DNA of 64,000 nt from Berghia stephanieae (GCA_034508935.3 CM067445.1:83265807-83329806), one strand, 5' to 3'; positions 28,229 to 42,722 are shown, numbered from the stretch's first letter. Notes: generated by a model from the letters alone, not told the origin. Translations and numbers: made by a program.

Positions 28229-29495
28229 ATCGAAATCTTCACGTTTTTATGTATAAGTCATTACGAGTCATTTTTACGGTTTTTGGATGAAAGTTGACGA
28301 TTTTTAACGTGTTTTAAGGTGAAATTTGAGTATGTAAATAAAATTTACGAATTTTTCAATGAATTATTCCATTTTCGTCATTGTTAGATTTGTACGTTAA
28401 AAAAATAAAATTTGGGACTTTAGAAAATATCGAATTTTCACGTTTTTTGAGTGAAATTTTACGTTTTCGGGTGAAATTTAACGGTTTTAGAAATAATTTC
28501 CAATTTAGTCCATGAAATACTGCATTACAATGTCACAAAAAAAAAAACAAACAACAAACTTGTGGACGTTTGCAAATTTGGAATTTTTAACGTTTTTTAG
28601 GAATTTGACCATTATTTTACGTTTATTGGGAGGCATTTGACGTTTTTTTTGAAATTTCCGAGTTTTCCAGAATTTGATGAAATATTCGAATTGTTGTATG
28701 AAAATACAAGTTGTACAACGTAAAAAAAATAACATCTAGGACTTTCGGACATTTGGAATCTCTCACCTTTTTTGCGTTGAAATGTAACGTTTTTGGGTGA
28801 AATTTGACGGGATTTTTGAACAATTCAAAGTTTTTTCATGTTTTTGAGCAATTTTCGAGTTGCACAATGTTAAAAAAGTATAATTTGGGAGTTTCAAAAA
28901 TTTCGAACTTTTCACGTTTTTTGGTTGAAATTTAACGTTCTTTAGGTGAAATTAGCCAATTTGTTAAAAAATTTCAGTTATTTATATGAAATACTCCATA
29001 TTGAGCATTTCTACAATGTTACAGAATTAAAATTTGGGGCTTTCGGAAATTTGGAATTTTTCACGTTTTTTGGATGAAATTGGACGATTTTTTACGTTTT
29101 TGGGGTGAAATTTGACCATTTACGAATTTTTGCAGGAAATTGTCGATTTTGATCATTTTTCAATTTTTACAATGTTTTACAAAAAAAAAAATGTGGGACT
29201 GGAAAATTTGGGAATGTTCGTTTTAATGGTGAAAATAAACGTTTTATTAGGTAATATTTGACGAATTAAAAAATATTCCAAAATTATTTCATGACATACT
29301 CTACTTTTAGCATAATATCGTGTTGTACAATGTTAAAAAAATAAAATGTGGGAATTTTGAAAAATTTGGAATATTTTACCGTTTTCATGTAATACTCCAT
29401 TTTGAGCATTTACCGAGTTGTACAATGTTATATACATAATATTTTGGACTTTCGAAAATTTAGCATTTGTTGTACAATGTCAAAAAAATAAAATA
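28229..29495 (+). repeat. AT-rich satellite block
   Basis: Tandem duplicate of 24471-25737. Confidence 0.85.
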
Positions 29496-30550
29496 TGTGA
29501 TGTCGCGCGACGGTTCAGTCCGGAAGGTACATCTAGCTGAACTGAGAAAACGGCCATTATATTTGAAAAGTGACTAAAATAGTCAAAATGCGTTTTTTCA
29601 ATTTTTGACTTTTTAAGGTATTTTTCTATCATAAAATCGTACCTTTTTCATTAAAAACAGTCTTAAAGTATATAAATTTAATCTTTAAAGAGAGTATACC
29701 CTGTTTTCACCCATTGAAAGAGGGATCATTTTGACATTCGTTGACGACTCTTTAAGCTTAGCAAAAGGACGCCAATCTGGTAACCTATAACTTTTTCTCA
29801 AAGGGTAACTCCATTCCTGCCTTCGCAATGCTATTTTTAGCCCATTGACCCCATCTTGTGGTCAAATTATAACCCCGAAAGAGGGTAATCAAATTCCAAT
29901 TATGTAAACAGAAGTAGGCCATTGCATAGTTACCAACGGAAAACCCCTTGAATCCTTCTCTCTCATTGGTCCTCGGGATCACATGGTCATAAGTTATGCA
30001 AAATGGCCGCTTATGCTGCACGATTGTTGTTAGAGTTGATGTTGCAAGAAATTCAAAATCTTGCTTCATTATAAACTGAATTTTATAAGATATTTTGTCA
30101 AATTGATTAATTTAACTTGTTAGATTCGGCCGATAATTGTATTGAGCTCGTCAGAGGCGAGGAGATTGTGGTGTTGTGGGCGTGAGCGTGATCGTGCCAC
30201 TTGCCTCGAATGATTCGCTGAACGAGTGTTGACTGGAGATGGGAGGATGGAATGTGGGGATGAATAAAATAAAGAGCTAGTGGATAGACAGATAGATATA
30301 GATGGTTACCAGGACGGGAGGACGAGATAAAATGAAAAGATTGACTATGGAATTAAAGGGATTGTTAGTGAGGAGGCAGATAGAGAGAGGACGAGCGGTA
30401 AAGGAGGAGTGAGAGACGGGGGAGGGGGGGGGGGGACTAAAAGAAAAGAGTTAATGGACAGACCGATAGAAAGAGATAGTTAAAGTGAATAGGACGAGAC
30501 AAAATGAAGAGAGTGATTATGAAATGAAAAAGAGAATGATGGAACAGGAA

Positions 30551-30635
<85 letters not shown>

Positions 30636-30863
30636 ATGGGAAAGAAGGGAGGAAGAGGAGAGAGAGAGAGAGGAGGGGGGGGGGGCATGCAGGAGGATGT
30701 TGAAAATGAAAGAGAGAGAAAATAACCGCGTGGGTGAGGACTCTTTCCTTTCTGAGTGCAAAGAGCTGTTACCACCACCTCCCCCCCCCCCCCCCCCCCC
30801 CCGCCAATAGTCAATCAAATTTGAACACATCGATTGAGTAAGAGAAATCATGGTTGAGCTGAC
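29496..30863 (+). mobile_element. TIR transposon passenger, copy 4 (one end lost)
   Basis: Same left flank, same cut point and same 94-codon frame (29785-30069, minus) as copy 3, 3757 bases away. Differences are mainly in AG, G and C run lengths. Confidence 0.8.
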
Positions 30864-31196
30864 GATTTGACGATTTAAAAAAAAAAAGGCAACATTGTTT
30901 ATGAAATACTCCATTTTGAGCATTTTTTGAGTTATACAATGTTACAAAAATAAAAATTTGGACTTTCGGAAATATCGAAATCTTCACGTTTTTGGAGTGA
31001 AATTTTGACGGTTTTTGGATGAAATTAGACGATTTTTAACGGGTTTTTTAATGTTACGAATTCTTTTCATGAAATATTCCATTTTGATCATTTTTCGAAT
31101 TGTACAATGTTAAAAATAAAATTTGGGACTTTCGAAAATATCGAAATCTTCCGGTTTTTCGATTGATTTAACAATGTTAAATACATAATATTTTGA
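30864..31196 (+). repeat. AT-rich satellite block
   Basis: Same as 27117-27451. Confidence 0.8.
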
Positions 31197-32015
31197 AGTA
31201 TGTGTAAGAAATTGTAGGTGTCTGTAAGTTTGTGCAAGTATGTGTAGATATGTATAAGTATGTGCTAGTATGTGCAAGATATGTAAGTTTGCCCCAGTAT
31301 GTGCAAGTATGTGCGAGTATGTACGTGTATGTTTCAGTATGTGTGAGCACATACTAGCACATACTTGCACATACTAGCACATAATTGCACAGACTTGCAC
31401 ATAATTGCACATACGTACACATACTAGCACACGTGCACACACTAGCATATACTTACACATACTAGCACAAACATGCACATACTAGCACATACTTTTACAA
31501 AATTGCACATACTAGCACATACTTGCACATAATTATATCTACACAGACTTACACAAACTATCACATACCTACACTTACTTGTTCAAACTTCCACATAAGT
31601 ACACATACTTACAAATACCTACACATACTTGCACATACTTACACATACCTACACATAATTACACATACTTACACATATTTGTAAAAACTTGCACATACGT
31701 ACACATACTTGCACAGAGTTACACATACCTACATGTACTTTCACATACCTACACATACTTCAACAAAATTTCACATACGTACATATAATTGCAAAAACCA
31801 GCACATACTAGCACACACTTATACATACTTACACATACCTACACATACACATACCTACACATACTTACACATACTTACACATACCTACACGTACTTACAC
31901 ATATCTACACATACTTACACATACCTACACATACTTACACATACCTACGCATACTTACACATACCTACACATACTTACATATACTTGTACAAACTTGCAC
32001 ATACGTACACGTATA
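31197..32015. repeat. CACATAC array 11, strand switch at about 31346
   Basis: Full-length array. Mirror of 14581-15398. Confidence 0.9.
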
Positions 32016-32591
32016 TCGAAATCTTCACGTTTTTTGAGTCATTTTTACGGTTTTTGGATGAAAGTTGACGATTTTTAACGTGTTTTTCGATTGAAGTTTT
32101 ACGTTGTTGGGTGAAATTTGAGGAGTTTAAAAATAATTTCCCATTTTTTTCATGACATACTGCAGTTTTTAGCATTACAATGTTAAAAATGATAAACTTG
32201 TGGAATTTTGCAAATTTGGAATTTTTTACGATTTTCAGGTGAAATTTGACCATTGTTTAGTGGGAGACGACAATTTTTTTCAAATTTCCGAGTTTTCGAG
32301 AATTTGTTTAAATCTTTGAATTTTTGTATAAAATACCCGATTTCGATCATTTTTCGAGTTGTACAATCTTAAAAAATTAATACCTTGGGGTTGTACAATG
32401 TTAAATACATAATATTTTGGACTTTCGAAAATTTAGCATTTTTCGAGTTGTACAGTGTCAAAAAAATAAAATATGTGACTTTAAAAAATGTCGAAATTTT
32501 CACGTTTTTTGGATGAAATTTAACGCTTTTTTGGGTGAAATTTGGAGATTTAGAAAAAGTTTCATTTTTTTCATGAAATACTCATTTTTTG
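32016..32591 (+). repeat. AT-rich satellite block
   Basis: Contains the uninterrupted version of the transposon target site, AAATATGTGACTTTAAAAAATG, at about 32469-32490. Confidence 0.85.
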
Positions 32592-33093
32592 TACACGTAA
32601 TTACAAATACCTACACAGACTTACACAAACTATCACATACCTACACTTACTTGTTCAAACTTCCACATAAGTACACATACTTACAAATACCTACACAAAC
32701 TTGCACATACCTACACATAATTACACATACACATATTTGTAAAAACTTGCACATACGTACACATACTTGCACATACACATACCTACATGTACTTTCACAT
32801 ACCTACACATACTTCAACAAAATTTCACAGACGTACATATAATTGCAAAAACCTGGACATACTAGCACATACTTATACATACTTAAACATACCTACACAT
32901 ACTTACACATACCTACACATACTTACACATACCTACACATACCTACACATACTTACACATACCTACACATACTTACACATACCTACACATAATTACACGT
33001 ACCTACACATACTTACACATACCTACACATACTTACATATACCTACACATACTTACATATACTTGTACAAACTTGCACATACGTACACGTATA
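32592..33093 (+). repeat. CACATAC array 12, short
   Basis: No strand switch. Mirror of 13501-14000. Confidence 0.85.
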
Positions 33094-34592
33094 TCGGAAT
33101 CTTCACGTTTTTTGTCAATATTACGTTTGTTGGATGAAATTTGACGATTTTTAACGTGTTTTAAGGTGAAATTTGAGTATGTAAATAAAATTTACGAATT
33201 TTTCAATGAATTATTCCATTTTCGTCATTGTTAGATTTGTACGTTAAAAAAATAAAAAAAATAACATCTAGGACTTTCGGACATTTGGAATCTCTCACCT
33301 TTTTTGCGTTGAAATGTAACGTTTTTGGGTGAAATTTGACGGGATTTTTGAACAATTCAAAGTTTTTTCATGTAATACTCCATTTTGAGCAATTTCCGAG
33401 TTGCACAATGTTAAAAAAGTATAATTTGGTAGTTTCAAAAATTTCGAACTTTTCACGTTTTTTGGGTGAAATTTAACGTTCTTTAGGTGAAATTGGCCAA
33501 TTTGTTTTAAAATTTCAGTTATTTACATGAAATACTCCATATTGAGCATTTCTACAATGTTACAAAATTAAAATTTGGGGCTTTCGGAAATTTGGAAGTT
33601 TTCACGTTTTTTGGATGAAATTTAAGGATTTTTAACGTTTTGGGGGTGAAATTTGACCATTTAAATAAAATTTACGAATTTTTGCAGGAAATTGTCGATT
33701 TTGATCATTTTTCAACTTTTACAATGTTTTACAAAAATAAAATGTGGGACTCGAAAATTTGGGAATGTTCGTTTTAATGATGAAAATAAACGTTTTATTA
33801 GGTAATATTTGACGAATTAAAAAATATTCCAAAATTATTTCATGACATACTCTACTTTTAGCATAATATCGTGTTGTACAATGTTAAAAAAATAAAATGT
33901 GGGAATTTGAAAAATTTGGAATATTTTACCGTTTTTTGGCTGAAATTTAACGTTTTTTGGCTGAGATTTGACGATTAAAAAAAAAAAAGGCAACATTGTT
34001 TATGAAATACTCCATTTTGAGCATTTTTTGAGTTATACAATGTTACAAAAATAAAAATTTGGACTTTCGGAAATATCGAAATCTTCACGTTTTTGGAGTG
34101 AAATTTTGACGGTTTTTGGATGAAATTAGACGATTTTTAACGGGTTTTTTAATGTTACGAATTCTTTTCATGAAATATTCCATTTTGATCATTTTTCGAA
34201 TTGTACAATGTTAAAAATAAAATTTGGGACTTTCGAAAATATCGAAATCTTCCGGTTTTTCGATTGAAGTTTTACGTTGTTGGGTGAAATTTGAGGAGTT
34301 TAAAAATAATTTCCCATTTTTTTCATGACATACTGCAGTTTTTAGCATTACAATGTTAAAAATGATAAACTTGTGGAATTTTGCAAATTTGGAATTTTTT
34401 ACGATTTTCAGGTGAAATTTGACCATTGTTTAGTGGGAGACGACCATTTTTTCAAATTTCCGAGTTTTCGAGAATTTGTTTAAATCTTTGAATTTTTGTA
34501 TAAAATACCCGATTTCGATCATTTTTCGAGTTGTACAATCTTAATAAATTAATATCTTGGGGTTGTACAATGTTAAATACATAATATTTTGA
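33094..34592 (+). repeat. AT-rich satellite block
   Basis: Mirrors 11997-13500. About ten monomers. Confidence 0.85.
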
Positions 34593-35401
34593 AGTATGTG
34601 TAAGAAATTGTAGGTGTCTGTAAGTTTGTGCAAGTATGTGCAAGATATGTAAGTTTGCCCCAGTATGTGCAAGTATGTGCGAGTATGTACGTGTATGTTT
34701 CAGTATGTGTGAGCACATACTAGCACATACTTGCACATACTAGCACATACTTGCACAGACTTGAACATAATTGCACATACGTACACATACTAGCACACGT
34801 GCACACACTAGCATATACTTACACATACTAGCACAAACATGCACATACTAGCACATACTTTTACAAAATTGCACATACTAGCACATACTGGCACATACTA
34901 GCACATACTTGCACATAATTATATCTACACAGACTTACACAAACTATCACATACCTACACTTACTTGTTCAAACTTCCACATAAGTACACATACTTACAA
35001 ATACCTACACATACTTGCACATACTTACACATACCTACACATAATTACACATACTTACACATATTTGTAAAAACTTGCACATACGTACACATACTTGCAC
35101 AGAGTTACACATACCTACATGTACTTTCACATACCTACACATACTTCAACAAAATTTCACATACGTACATATAATTGCAAAAACCAGCACATACTAGCAC
35201 ACACTTATACATACTTACACATACCTACACATACACATACCTACACATACTTACACATACTTACACATACCTACACGTACTTACAAATATCTACACATAC
35301 TTACACATACCTACACATACTTACACATACCTACGCATACTTACACATACCTACACATACTTACATATACTTGTACAAACTTGCACATACGTACACGTAT
35401 A
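34593..35401. repeat. CACATAC array 13, strand switch at about 34712
   Basis: Carries the short TATGTG side (GTGCAAGTATGTGCAAGATATG), a deletion shared with array 7. Confidence 0.9.
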
Positions 35402-37204
35402 TCGAAATCTTCACGTTTTTTTGTATAAGTCATTACGAGTCATTTTTACGGTTTTTGGATGAAAGTTGACGATTTTTAACGTGTTTTAAGGTGAAATTTG
35501 AGTATGTAAATAAAATTTACGAATTTTTCAATGAATTATTCCATTTTCGTCATTGTTAGATTTGTACGTTAAAAAAATAAAATTTGGGACTTTAGAAAAT
35601 ATCGAATTTTCACGTTTTTTGATTGAAATTTTACGTTTTCGGGTGAAATTTAACGGTTTTAGAAATAATTTCCAATTTAGTCCATGAAATACTGCATTAC
35701 AATGTCCACAAAAAAAAACAAACAACAAAACTTGTGGACGTTTGCAAATTTGGAATTTTTAACGTTTTTTAGGAATTTGACCATTATTTTACGTTTATTG
35801 GGAGGCATTTGAGGTTTTTTTTGAAATTTCCGAGTTTTCCAGAATTTGATGAAATATTCGAATTGTTGTATGAAAATACAAGTTGTACAACGTAAAAAAA
35901 TAACATCTAGGACTTTCGGACATTTGGAATCTCTCACCTTTTTTGCGTTGAAATGTAACGTTTTTGGTGAAATTTGACGGATTTTTGAACAGTTTTTTCA
36001 TGTAATACTCCATTTGAGCAATTTTCGAGTTGCACAATGTTAAAAAAGTATAATTTGGGAGTTTCAAAAATTTCGAACTTTTCACGTTTTTTGGGTGAAA
36101 TTTAACGTTCTTTAGGTGAAATTAGCCAATTTGTTAAAAAATTTCAGTTATTAAATGAAATACTCCATATTGAGCATTTCTACAATGTTACAGAATTAAA
36201 ATTTGGGGCTTTCGGAAATTTGGAATTTTTCACGTTTTTTGGATGAAATTGGACGATTTTTTACGTTTTTGGGGTGAAATTTGACCATTTACGAATTTTG
36301 CAGGAAATTGTCGATTTTGATCATTTTTCAATTTTTACAATGTTTACAAAAAAAAAATGTGGGACTGGAAAATTTGGGAATGTTCGTTTTAATGTGAAAA
36401 TAAACGTTTTATTAGGTAATATTTGACGAATTAAAAAATATTCCAAAATTATTTCATGACATACTCTACTTTTAGCATAATATCGTGTTGTACAATGTTA
36501 AAAAAATAAAATGTGGGAATTTTGAAAAATTTGGAATATTTTACGTTTTTTGGCTGAAATTTAACGTATTTTGGCTGAAATTTGACGATTAAAAATGAAA
36601 AGTCAACATTGTTTATGAAATACTCCATTTTGAGCATTTTCGAGTTTATACAATGTTACAAAAATAAAAATTTGGACTTTCGGAAGTATCGAAATCTTCA
36701 CGTTTTTGGAGTGAAATTTTGACGGTTTTTGGATGAAATTAGACGATTTTTAACGGGTTTTTTAATGTACGAATTCTTTTCATGAAATATTCCATTTTGA
36801 TCATTTTTCGAATTGTACAATGTTAAAAAATAAAATTTGGGACTTTCAAAATATCGAAATCTTCCGGTTTTTCGATTGAAGTTTTACGTTGTTGGGTGAA
36901 ATTTGAGGAGTTTAAAAATAATTTCCCATTTTTTTCATGACATACTGCAGTTTTTAGCATTACAATGTTAAAAATGATAAACTTGTGGAATTTTGTAAAT
37001 TTGGAATTTTTTACGATTTTCAGGTGAAATTTGACCATTCTTTAGTGGGAGACGACCATTTTTTCAAATTTCCGAGTTTTCGAGAATTTGTTTAAATCTT
37101 TGAATTTTTGTATAAAATACCCGATTTCGATCATTTTTCGAGTTGTACAATCTTAATAAATTAATATCTTGGGGTTGTACAATGTTAAATACATAATATT
37201 TTGA
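35402..37204 (+). repeat. AT-rich satellite block
   Basis: A copy of the block 2 type with many one-base deletions compared with its relatives, which suggests faster decay or lower local sequence quality. Confidence 0.85.
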
Positions 37205-38042
37205 AGTATGTGTAAGAAATTGTAGGTGTCTGTAAGTTTGTGCAAGTATGTGTAGATATGTATAAGTATGTGCTAGTATGTGCAAGATATGTAAGTTTGC
37301 CCCAGTATGTGCAAGTATGTGCGAGTATGTACGTGTATGTTTCAGTATGTGTGAGCACATACTAGCACATACTTGCACATACTAGCACATACTTGCACAG
37401 ACTTGCACATAATTGCACATACGTACACATACTAGCACACGTGCACACACTAGCATATACTTACACATACTAGCACAAACATGCACATACTAGCACATAC
37501 TTTTACAAAATTGCACATACTAGCACATACTGGCACATACTAGCACATACTTGCACATAATTATATCTACACAGACTTACACAAACTATCACATACCTAC
37601 ACTTACTTGTTCAAACTTCCACATAAGTACACATACTTACAAATACCTACACATACTTGCACATACTTACACATACCTACACATAATTACACATACTTAC
37701 ACATATTTGTAAAAACTTGCACATACGTACACATACTTGCATAGAGTTACACATACCTACATGTACTTTCACATACCTACACATACTTCAACAAAATTTC
37801 ACATACGTACATATAATTGCAAAAACCAGCACATACTAGCACACACTTATACATACTTACACATACCTACACATACACATACCTACACATACTTACACAT
37901 ACTTACACATACCTACACGTACTTACAAATATCTACACATACTTACACATACCTACACTACTTACACATACCTACGCATACTTACACATACCTACACATA
38001 CTTACATATACTTGTACAAACTTGCACATACGTACACGTATA
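37205..38042. repeat. CACATAC array 14, strand switch at about 37358
   Basis: Same array type, 2.64 kb after array 13, equal to the spacing of satellite blocks 1 and 2. Confidence 0.9.
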
Positions 38043-40003
38043 TCGAAATCTTCACGTTTTTTATGTATAAGTCATTACGAGTCATTTTTACGGTTTTTGG
38101 ATGAAAGTTGACGATTTTTAACGTGTTTTAAGGTGAAATTTGAGTATGTAAATAAAATTTACGAATTTTTCAATGAATTATTCCATTTTCGTCATTGTTA
38201 GATTTGTACGTTAAAAAAATAAAATTTGGGACTTTAGAAAATATCGAATTTTCACGTTTTTTGAGTGAAATTTTACGTTTTCGGGTGAAATTTAACGGTT
38301 TTAGAAATAATTTCCAATTTAGTCCATGAAATACTGCATTACAATGTCACAAAAAAAAACAAACAACAAAACTTGTGGACGTTTGCAAATTTGGAATTTT
38401 TAACGTTTTTTAGGAATTTGACCATTATTTTACGTTTATTGGGAGGCATTTGACGTTTTTTTTGAAATTTCCGAGTTTTCCAGAATTTGATGAAATATTC
38501 GAATTGTTGTATGAAAATACAAGTTGTACAACGTAAAAAAAATAACATCTAGGACTTTCGGACATTTGGAATCTCTCACCTTTTTTGCGTTGAAATGTAA
38601 CGTTTTTGGGTGAAATTTGACGGGATTTTTGAACAATTCAAAGTTTTTTCATGTTTTTGAGCAATTTTCGAGTTGCACAATGTTAAAAAAGTATAATTTG
38701 GGAGTTTCAAAAATTTCGAACTTTTCACGTTTTTTGGGTGAAATTTAACGTTCTTTAGATGAAATTAGCCAATTTGTTAAAAAATTTCAGTTATTTACAT
38801 GAAATACTCCATATTGAGCATTTCTACAATGTTACAGAATTAAAATTTGGGGCTTTCGGAAATTTGGAATTTTTCACGTTTTTTGGATGAAATTGGACGA
38901 TTTTTAACGTTTTTGGGGTGAAATTTGACCATTTACGAATTTTTGCAGGAAATTGTCGATTTTGATCATTTTTCAATTTTTACAATGTTTTTCAAAAAAA
39001 AATGTGGGACTGGAAAATTTGGGAATGTTCGTTTTAATGGTGAAAATAAACGTTTTATTAGGTAATATTTGACGAATTAAAAAATATTCCAAAATTATTT
39101 CATGACATACTCTACTTTTAGCATAATATCGTGTTGTACAATGTTAAAAAAATAAAATGTGGGAATTTTGAAAAATTTGGAATATTTTACCGTTTTTTGG
39201 CTGAAATTTGACGATTAAAAAAAAAAGGCAACATTGTTTATGAAATACTCCATTTTGAGCATTTTTCGAGTTATACAATGTTACAAAAATAAAAATTTGG
39301 ACTTTCGAAAATATCGAAATCTTCAAGTTTTTGGAGTGAAATTTTGACGGTTTTTGGATGAAATTAGACGATTTTTAACGGGTTTTTTAATGTTACGAAT
39401 TCTTTTCATGAAATATTCCATTTTGATCATTTTTCGAATTGTACAATGTTAAAAATAAAATTTGGGACTTTCGAAAATATCGAAATCTTCCGGTTTTTCG
39501 ATTGAAGTTTTACATTGTTGGGTGAAATTTGAGGAGTTTAAAAATAATTTCCCATTTTTTTCATGACATACTGCAGTTTTTAGCATTACAATGTTAAAAA
39601 TGATAAACTTGTGGAATTTTGCAAATTTGGAATTTTTTACGATTTTCAGGTGAAATTTGACCATTGTTTAGTGGGAGACGACCATTTTTTCAAATTTCCG
39701 AGTTTTCGAGAATTTGTTTAAATCTTTGAATTTTTGTATAAAATACCCGATTTCGATCATTTTTCGAGTTGTACAATCTTAAAAAATTAATATCTTGGGG
39801 TTTCGTAAATTTGGAAATTTTCACCTTTATTTGGGTGAAATTTACCTGTTTTTGATGAAATTGGACATGTTTTTTTTAACTATCTTTTCATGTAATACTC
39901 CATTTTGAGGATTTACCGAGTTGTACAATGTTAAATACATAATATTTTGGACTTTCGAAAATTTAGCATTTTTCGAGTTGTACAATGTCAAAAAAATAAA
40001 ATA
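38043..40003 (+). repeat. AT-rich satellite block
   Basis: Ends at the TA (40002-40003) of the complete transposon copy. Here the flank keeps the ancestral TTTTTCGAGTTG, where the truncated copies have TTTGTTG. Confidence 0.85.
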
Positions 40004-41054
40004 TGTGATGTCGCGCGACGGTTCAGTCCGGAAGGTACATCTAGCTGAACTGAGAAAACGGCCATTATATTTGAAAAGTGACTAAAATAGTCAAAATGCG
40101 TTTTTTCAATTTTTGACTTTTTAAGGTATTTTTCTATCATAAAATCGTACCTTTTTCATTAAAAACAGTCTTAAAGTATATAAATTTAATCTTTAAAGAG
40201 AGTATACCCTGTTTTCACCCATTGAAAGAGGGATCATTTTGACATTCGTTGACGACTCTTTAAGCTTAGCAAAAGGAAGCCAATCTGGTAACCTATAACT
40301 TTTTCTCAAAGGGTAACTCCATTCCTGCCTTCGCAATGCTATTTTTAGCCCATTGACCCCATCTTGTGGTCAAATTATAACCCCGAAAGAGGGTAATCAA
40401 ATTCCAATTATGTAAACAGAAGTAGGCCATTGCATAGTTACCAACGGAAAACCCCTTGAATCCTTCTCTCTCATTGGTCCTCGGGATCACATGGTCATAA
40501 GTTATGCAAAATGGCCGCTTATGCTGCACGATTGTTGTTAGAGTTGATGTTGCAAGAAATTCAAAATCTTGCTTCATTATAAACTGAATTTTATAAGATA
40601 TTTTGTCAAATTGATTAATTTAACTTGTTAGATTCGGCCGATAATTGTATTGAGCTCGTCAGAGGCGAGGAGATTGTGGTGTTGTGAGCGTGATCGTGCC
40701 ACTTGCCTCGAATGATTCGCTGAACGAGTGTTGACTGGAGATGGGAGGATGGAATGTGGGGATGAATAAAATAAAGAGCTAGTGGATAGACAGATAGATA
40801 TAGATGGTTACCAGGACGGGAGGACGAGATAAAATGAAAAGATTGACTATGGAATTAAAGGGATTGTTGGAACAGTGAGGAGGCAGATAGAGAGAGGACG
40901 AGCGGTAAAGGAGGAGTGAGAGACGGGGGAGGGGGGGGGACTAAAAGAAAAGAGTTAATGGACAGACCGATAGAAAGAGATAGCTATAGTGAATAGGACG
41001 AGACAAAATGAAGAGAGTGATTATGAAATGAAAAAGAGAATGATGGAACAGGAA

Positions 41055-41092
<38 letters not shown>

Positions 41093-42001
41093 GAGAGAGA
41101 GAGAGAGAGAGAGAGGAGAGTTATGGGAAAGAAGGGAGGAAGAGGAGAGAGAGAGAGAGAGAGGGGGGGGGGCATGCAGGAGGATGTTGAAAATGAAAGA
41201 GAGAGAAAAAAACCGCGTGGGTGAGGACTCTTTCCTTTCTGAGTGCAAAGAGCTGTTACCACCACCTCCTCCCCCCCCCCCCCCCAATCCACGACACCTT
41301 CCCCCCCCCCCCCCCCCCGCCAATAGTCAATCAAATTTGAACACATCGATTGAGTAAGAGAAATCATGGTTGAGCTGACACTATTTTCATTCCTTTGTTT
41401 CAAGTTTGAAGTGTTAGATTGTCTGACTTACTCACGGCCTTTCGGTTTTCAGTCAATCGACTGTAATGCCTCGGCTACTTTCGCCAGTTAATTTGTGAAG
41501 ACTTTCCAGAATTGCAGATCTTGTGAAATTGTGCCGATATCACAGCTAACTTTAAATAAACATTGCATTGTTAAAATGGATAAAAGTATGAGTGCTATTT
41601 GTTGGGTTTATTTTTTCACTCGAGGGTCAATTCACAAAAATATCGTCATTACAAAAACGAGTGTTGTGTAAAAGCTGATGGACCAAATTAAATATAATTT
41701 TACACACATGTTAGTCACATGCTATATAAAACGCAAGCCAAATTTCATTAAGATATCTGAAATATAACATGCCGTTGCTATGGTGATGTGTGTAAAATCT
41801 TTAAGTGCAAATTTCTCTGAATTTTGGATCTGAGATTAGCAGGAACCTTCCAAATTCAATCTCGTATAACTCAGCCAAAAAATATGATACATTAATGAAA
41901 CAGGTATCAAATTAAAGAGAAAAGAATGATCTATTCAGAAATACGAAAAGGTCCAAATGTCCAAAATGTACTTCCGGACCAAACCGTCGCGCGACGTCAC
42001 A
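40004..42001 (+). mobile_element. Complete 2.0-kb TIR DNA transposon, non-autonomous
   Basis: Left end TGTGATGTCGCGCGACGG and right end (as reverse complement) TGTGACGTCGCGCGACGG match but for one base; similarity continues as TTYRGTCCGGAAG-TACAT. Each end contains the self-complementary decamer GTCGCGCGAC. The likely TA duplication is 40002-40003 and 42002-42003. An 8-base reading (ATATGTGA on both sides) is also possible because the target is itself partly repetitive. The empty site exists at about 32469. Inside are a 94-codon frame (40293-40577, minus), an AG tract, G/C runs and about 600 bases of right end absent from all other copies. No transposase is seen, so mobility would depend on an enzyme encoded elsewhere. 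TA would fit a Tc1/mariner-like or related family; I cannot assign it. Confidence 0.82.
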
Positions 42002-42122
42002 TATGTGACTTTTAAAAATGTCGAAATTTTCACGTTTTTTGGATGAAATTTAACGCTTTTTTGGGTGAAATTTGGAGATTTAGAAAAAGTTTCATTTTTT
42101 TTTTTATGAAATACTCAATTTT
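42002..42122 (+). repeat. AT-rich satellite remnant
   Basis: Continues the interrupted monomer after the transposon (TATGTGACTTTTAAAAATG). Confidence 0.8.
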
Positions 42123-42469
42123 TGTACAAGTATGCGCTAGTATGTGCAAGTATGTGCGAGTATGACTAGTATGTGCAATTATGTGTACGTATGTTCAAAT
42201 TTATAGAAGTATGTGTAAATATATGTGTACGTATGTACAAGTTTGTACAAGTAAGTATGTGTAGGTAGCTGTAATTATGTGTAGGTATGTGTAAGTATGT
42301 GCAAGTATGTGCTAGTATGTGCAAGATTGTGCAATTATGTGTACGTATGTGAGATTTTGTATGTGTAAGAAATTGTAGGTATCTGTAAGTTTGTGCAAGT
42401 ATGTGTAGATATGTGTAAGTATGTGCTAAGTATGTGCAAGATATGTAAGTTTGCCCCAGTATGTCATAC

Positions 42470-42555
<86 letters not shown>

Positions 42556-42660
42556 AATAAGTAGGAGTGAAATATCTGTTCAATCTTAGTTATCGTTTAA
42601 CATTATAACAAGTGTAACTAAATGACAAATTGCCATATTTATGGACAATAAAGATTATTA

Positions 42661-42722
<62 letters not shown>

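Larger units (their letters stand above)
14600..28240. repeat. Palindrome 2, centre near 21312
   Basis: Paired frames give a constant mirror sum of 42623-42624: 18779-18970 with 23653-23844, 19117-19389 with 23234-23506, and 20325-20534 with 22090-22299. Outside a roughly 220-base indel the sum becomes 42842-42847: 17777 with 25065, 16533-16817 with 26028-26312, and 15223-15540 with 27307-27624. Inner arm ends are 20812 and 21811, leaving a 998-base spacer. Arms are about 6.2-6.4 kb. Confidence 0.88.
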
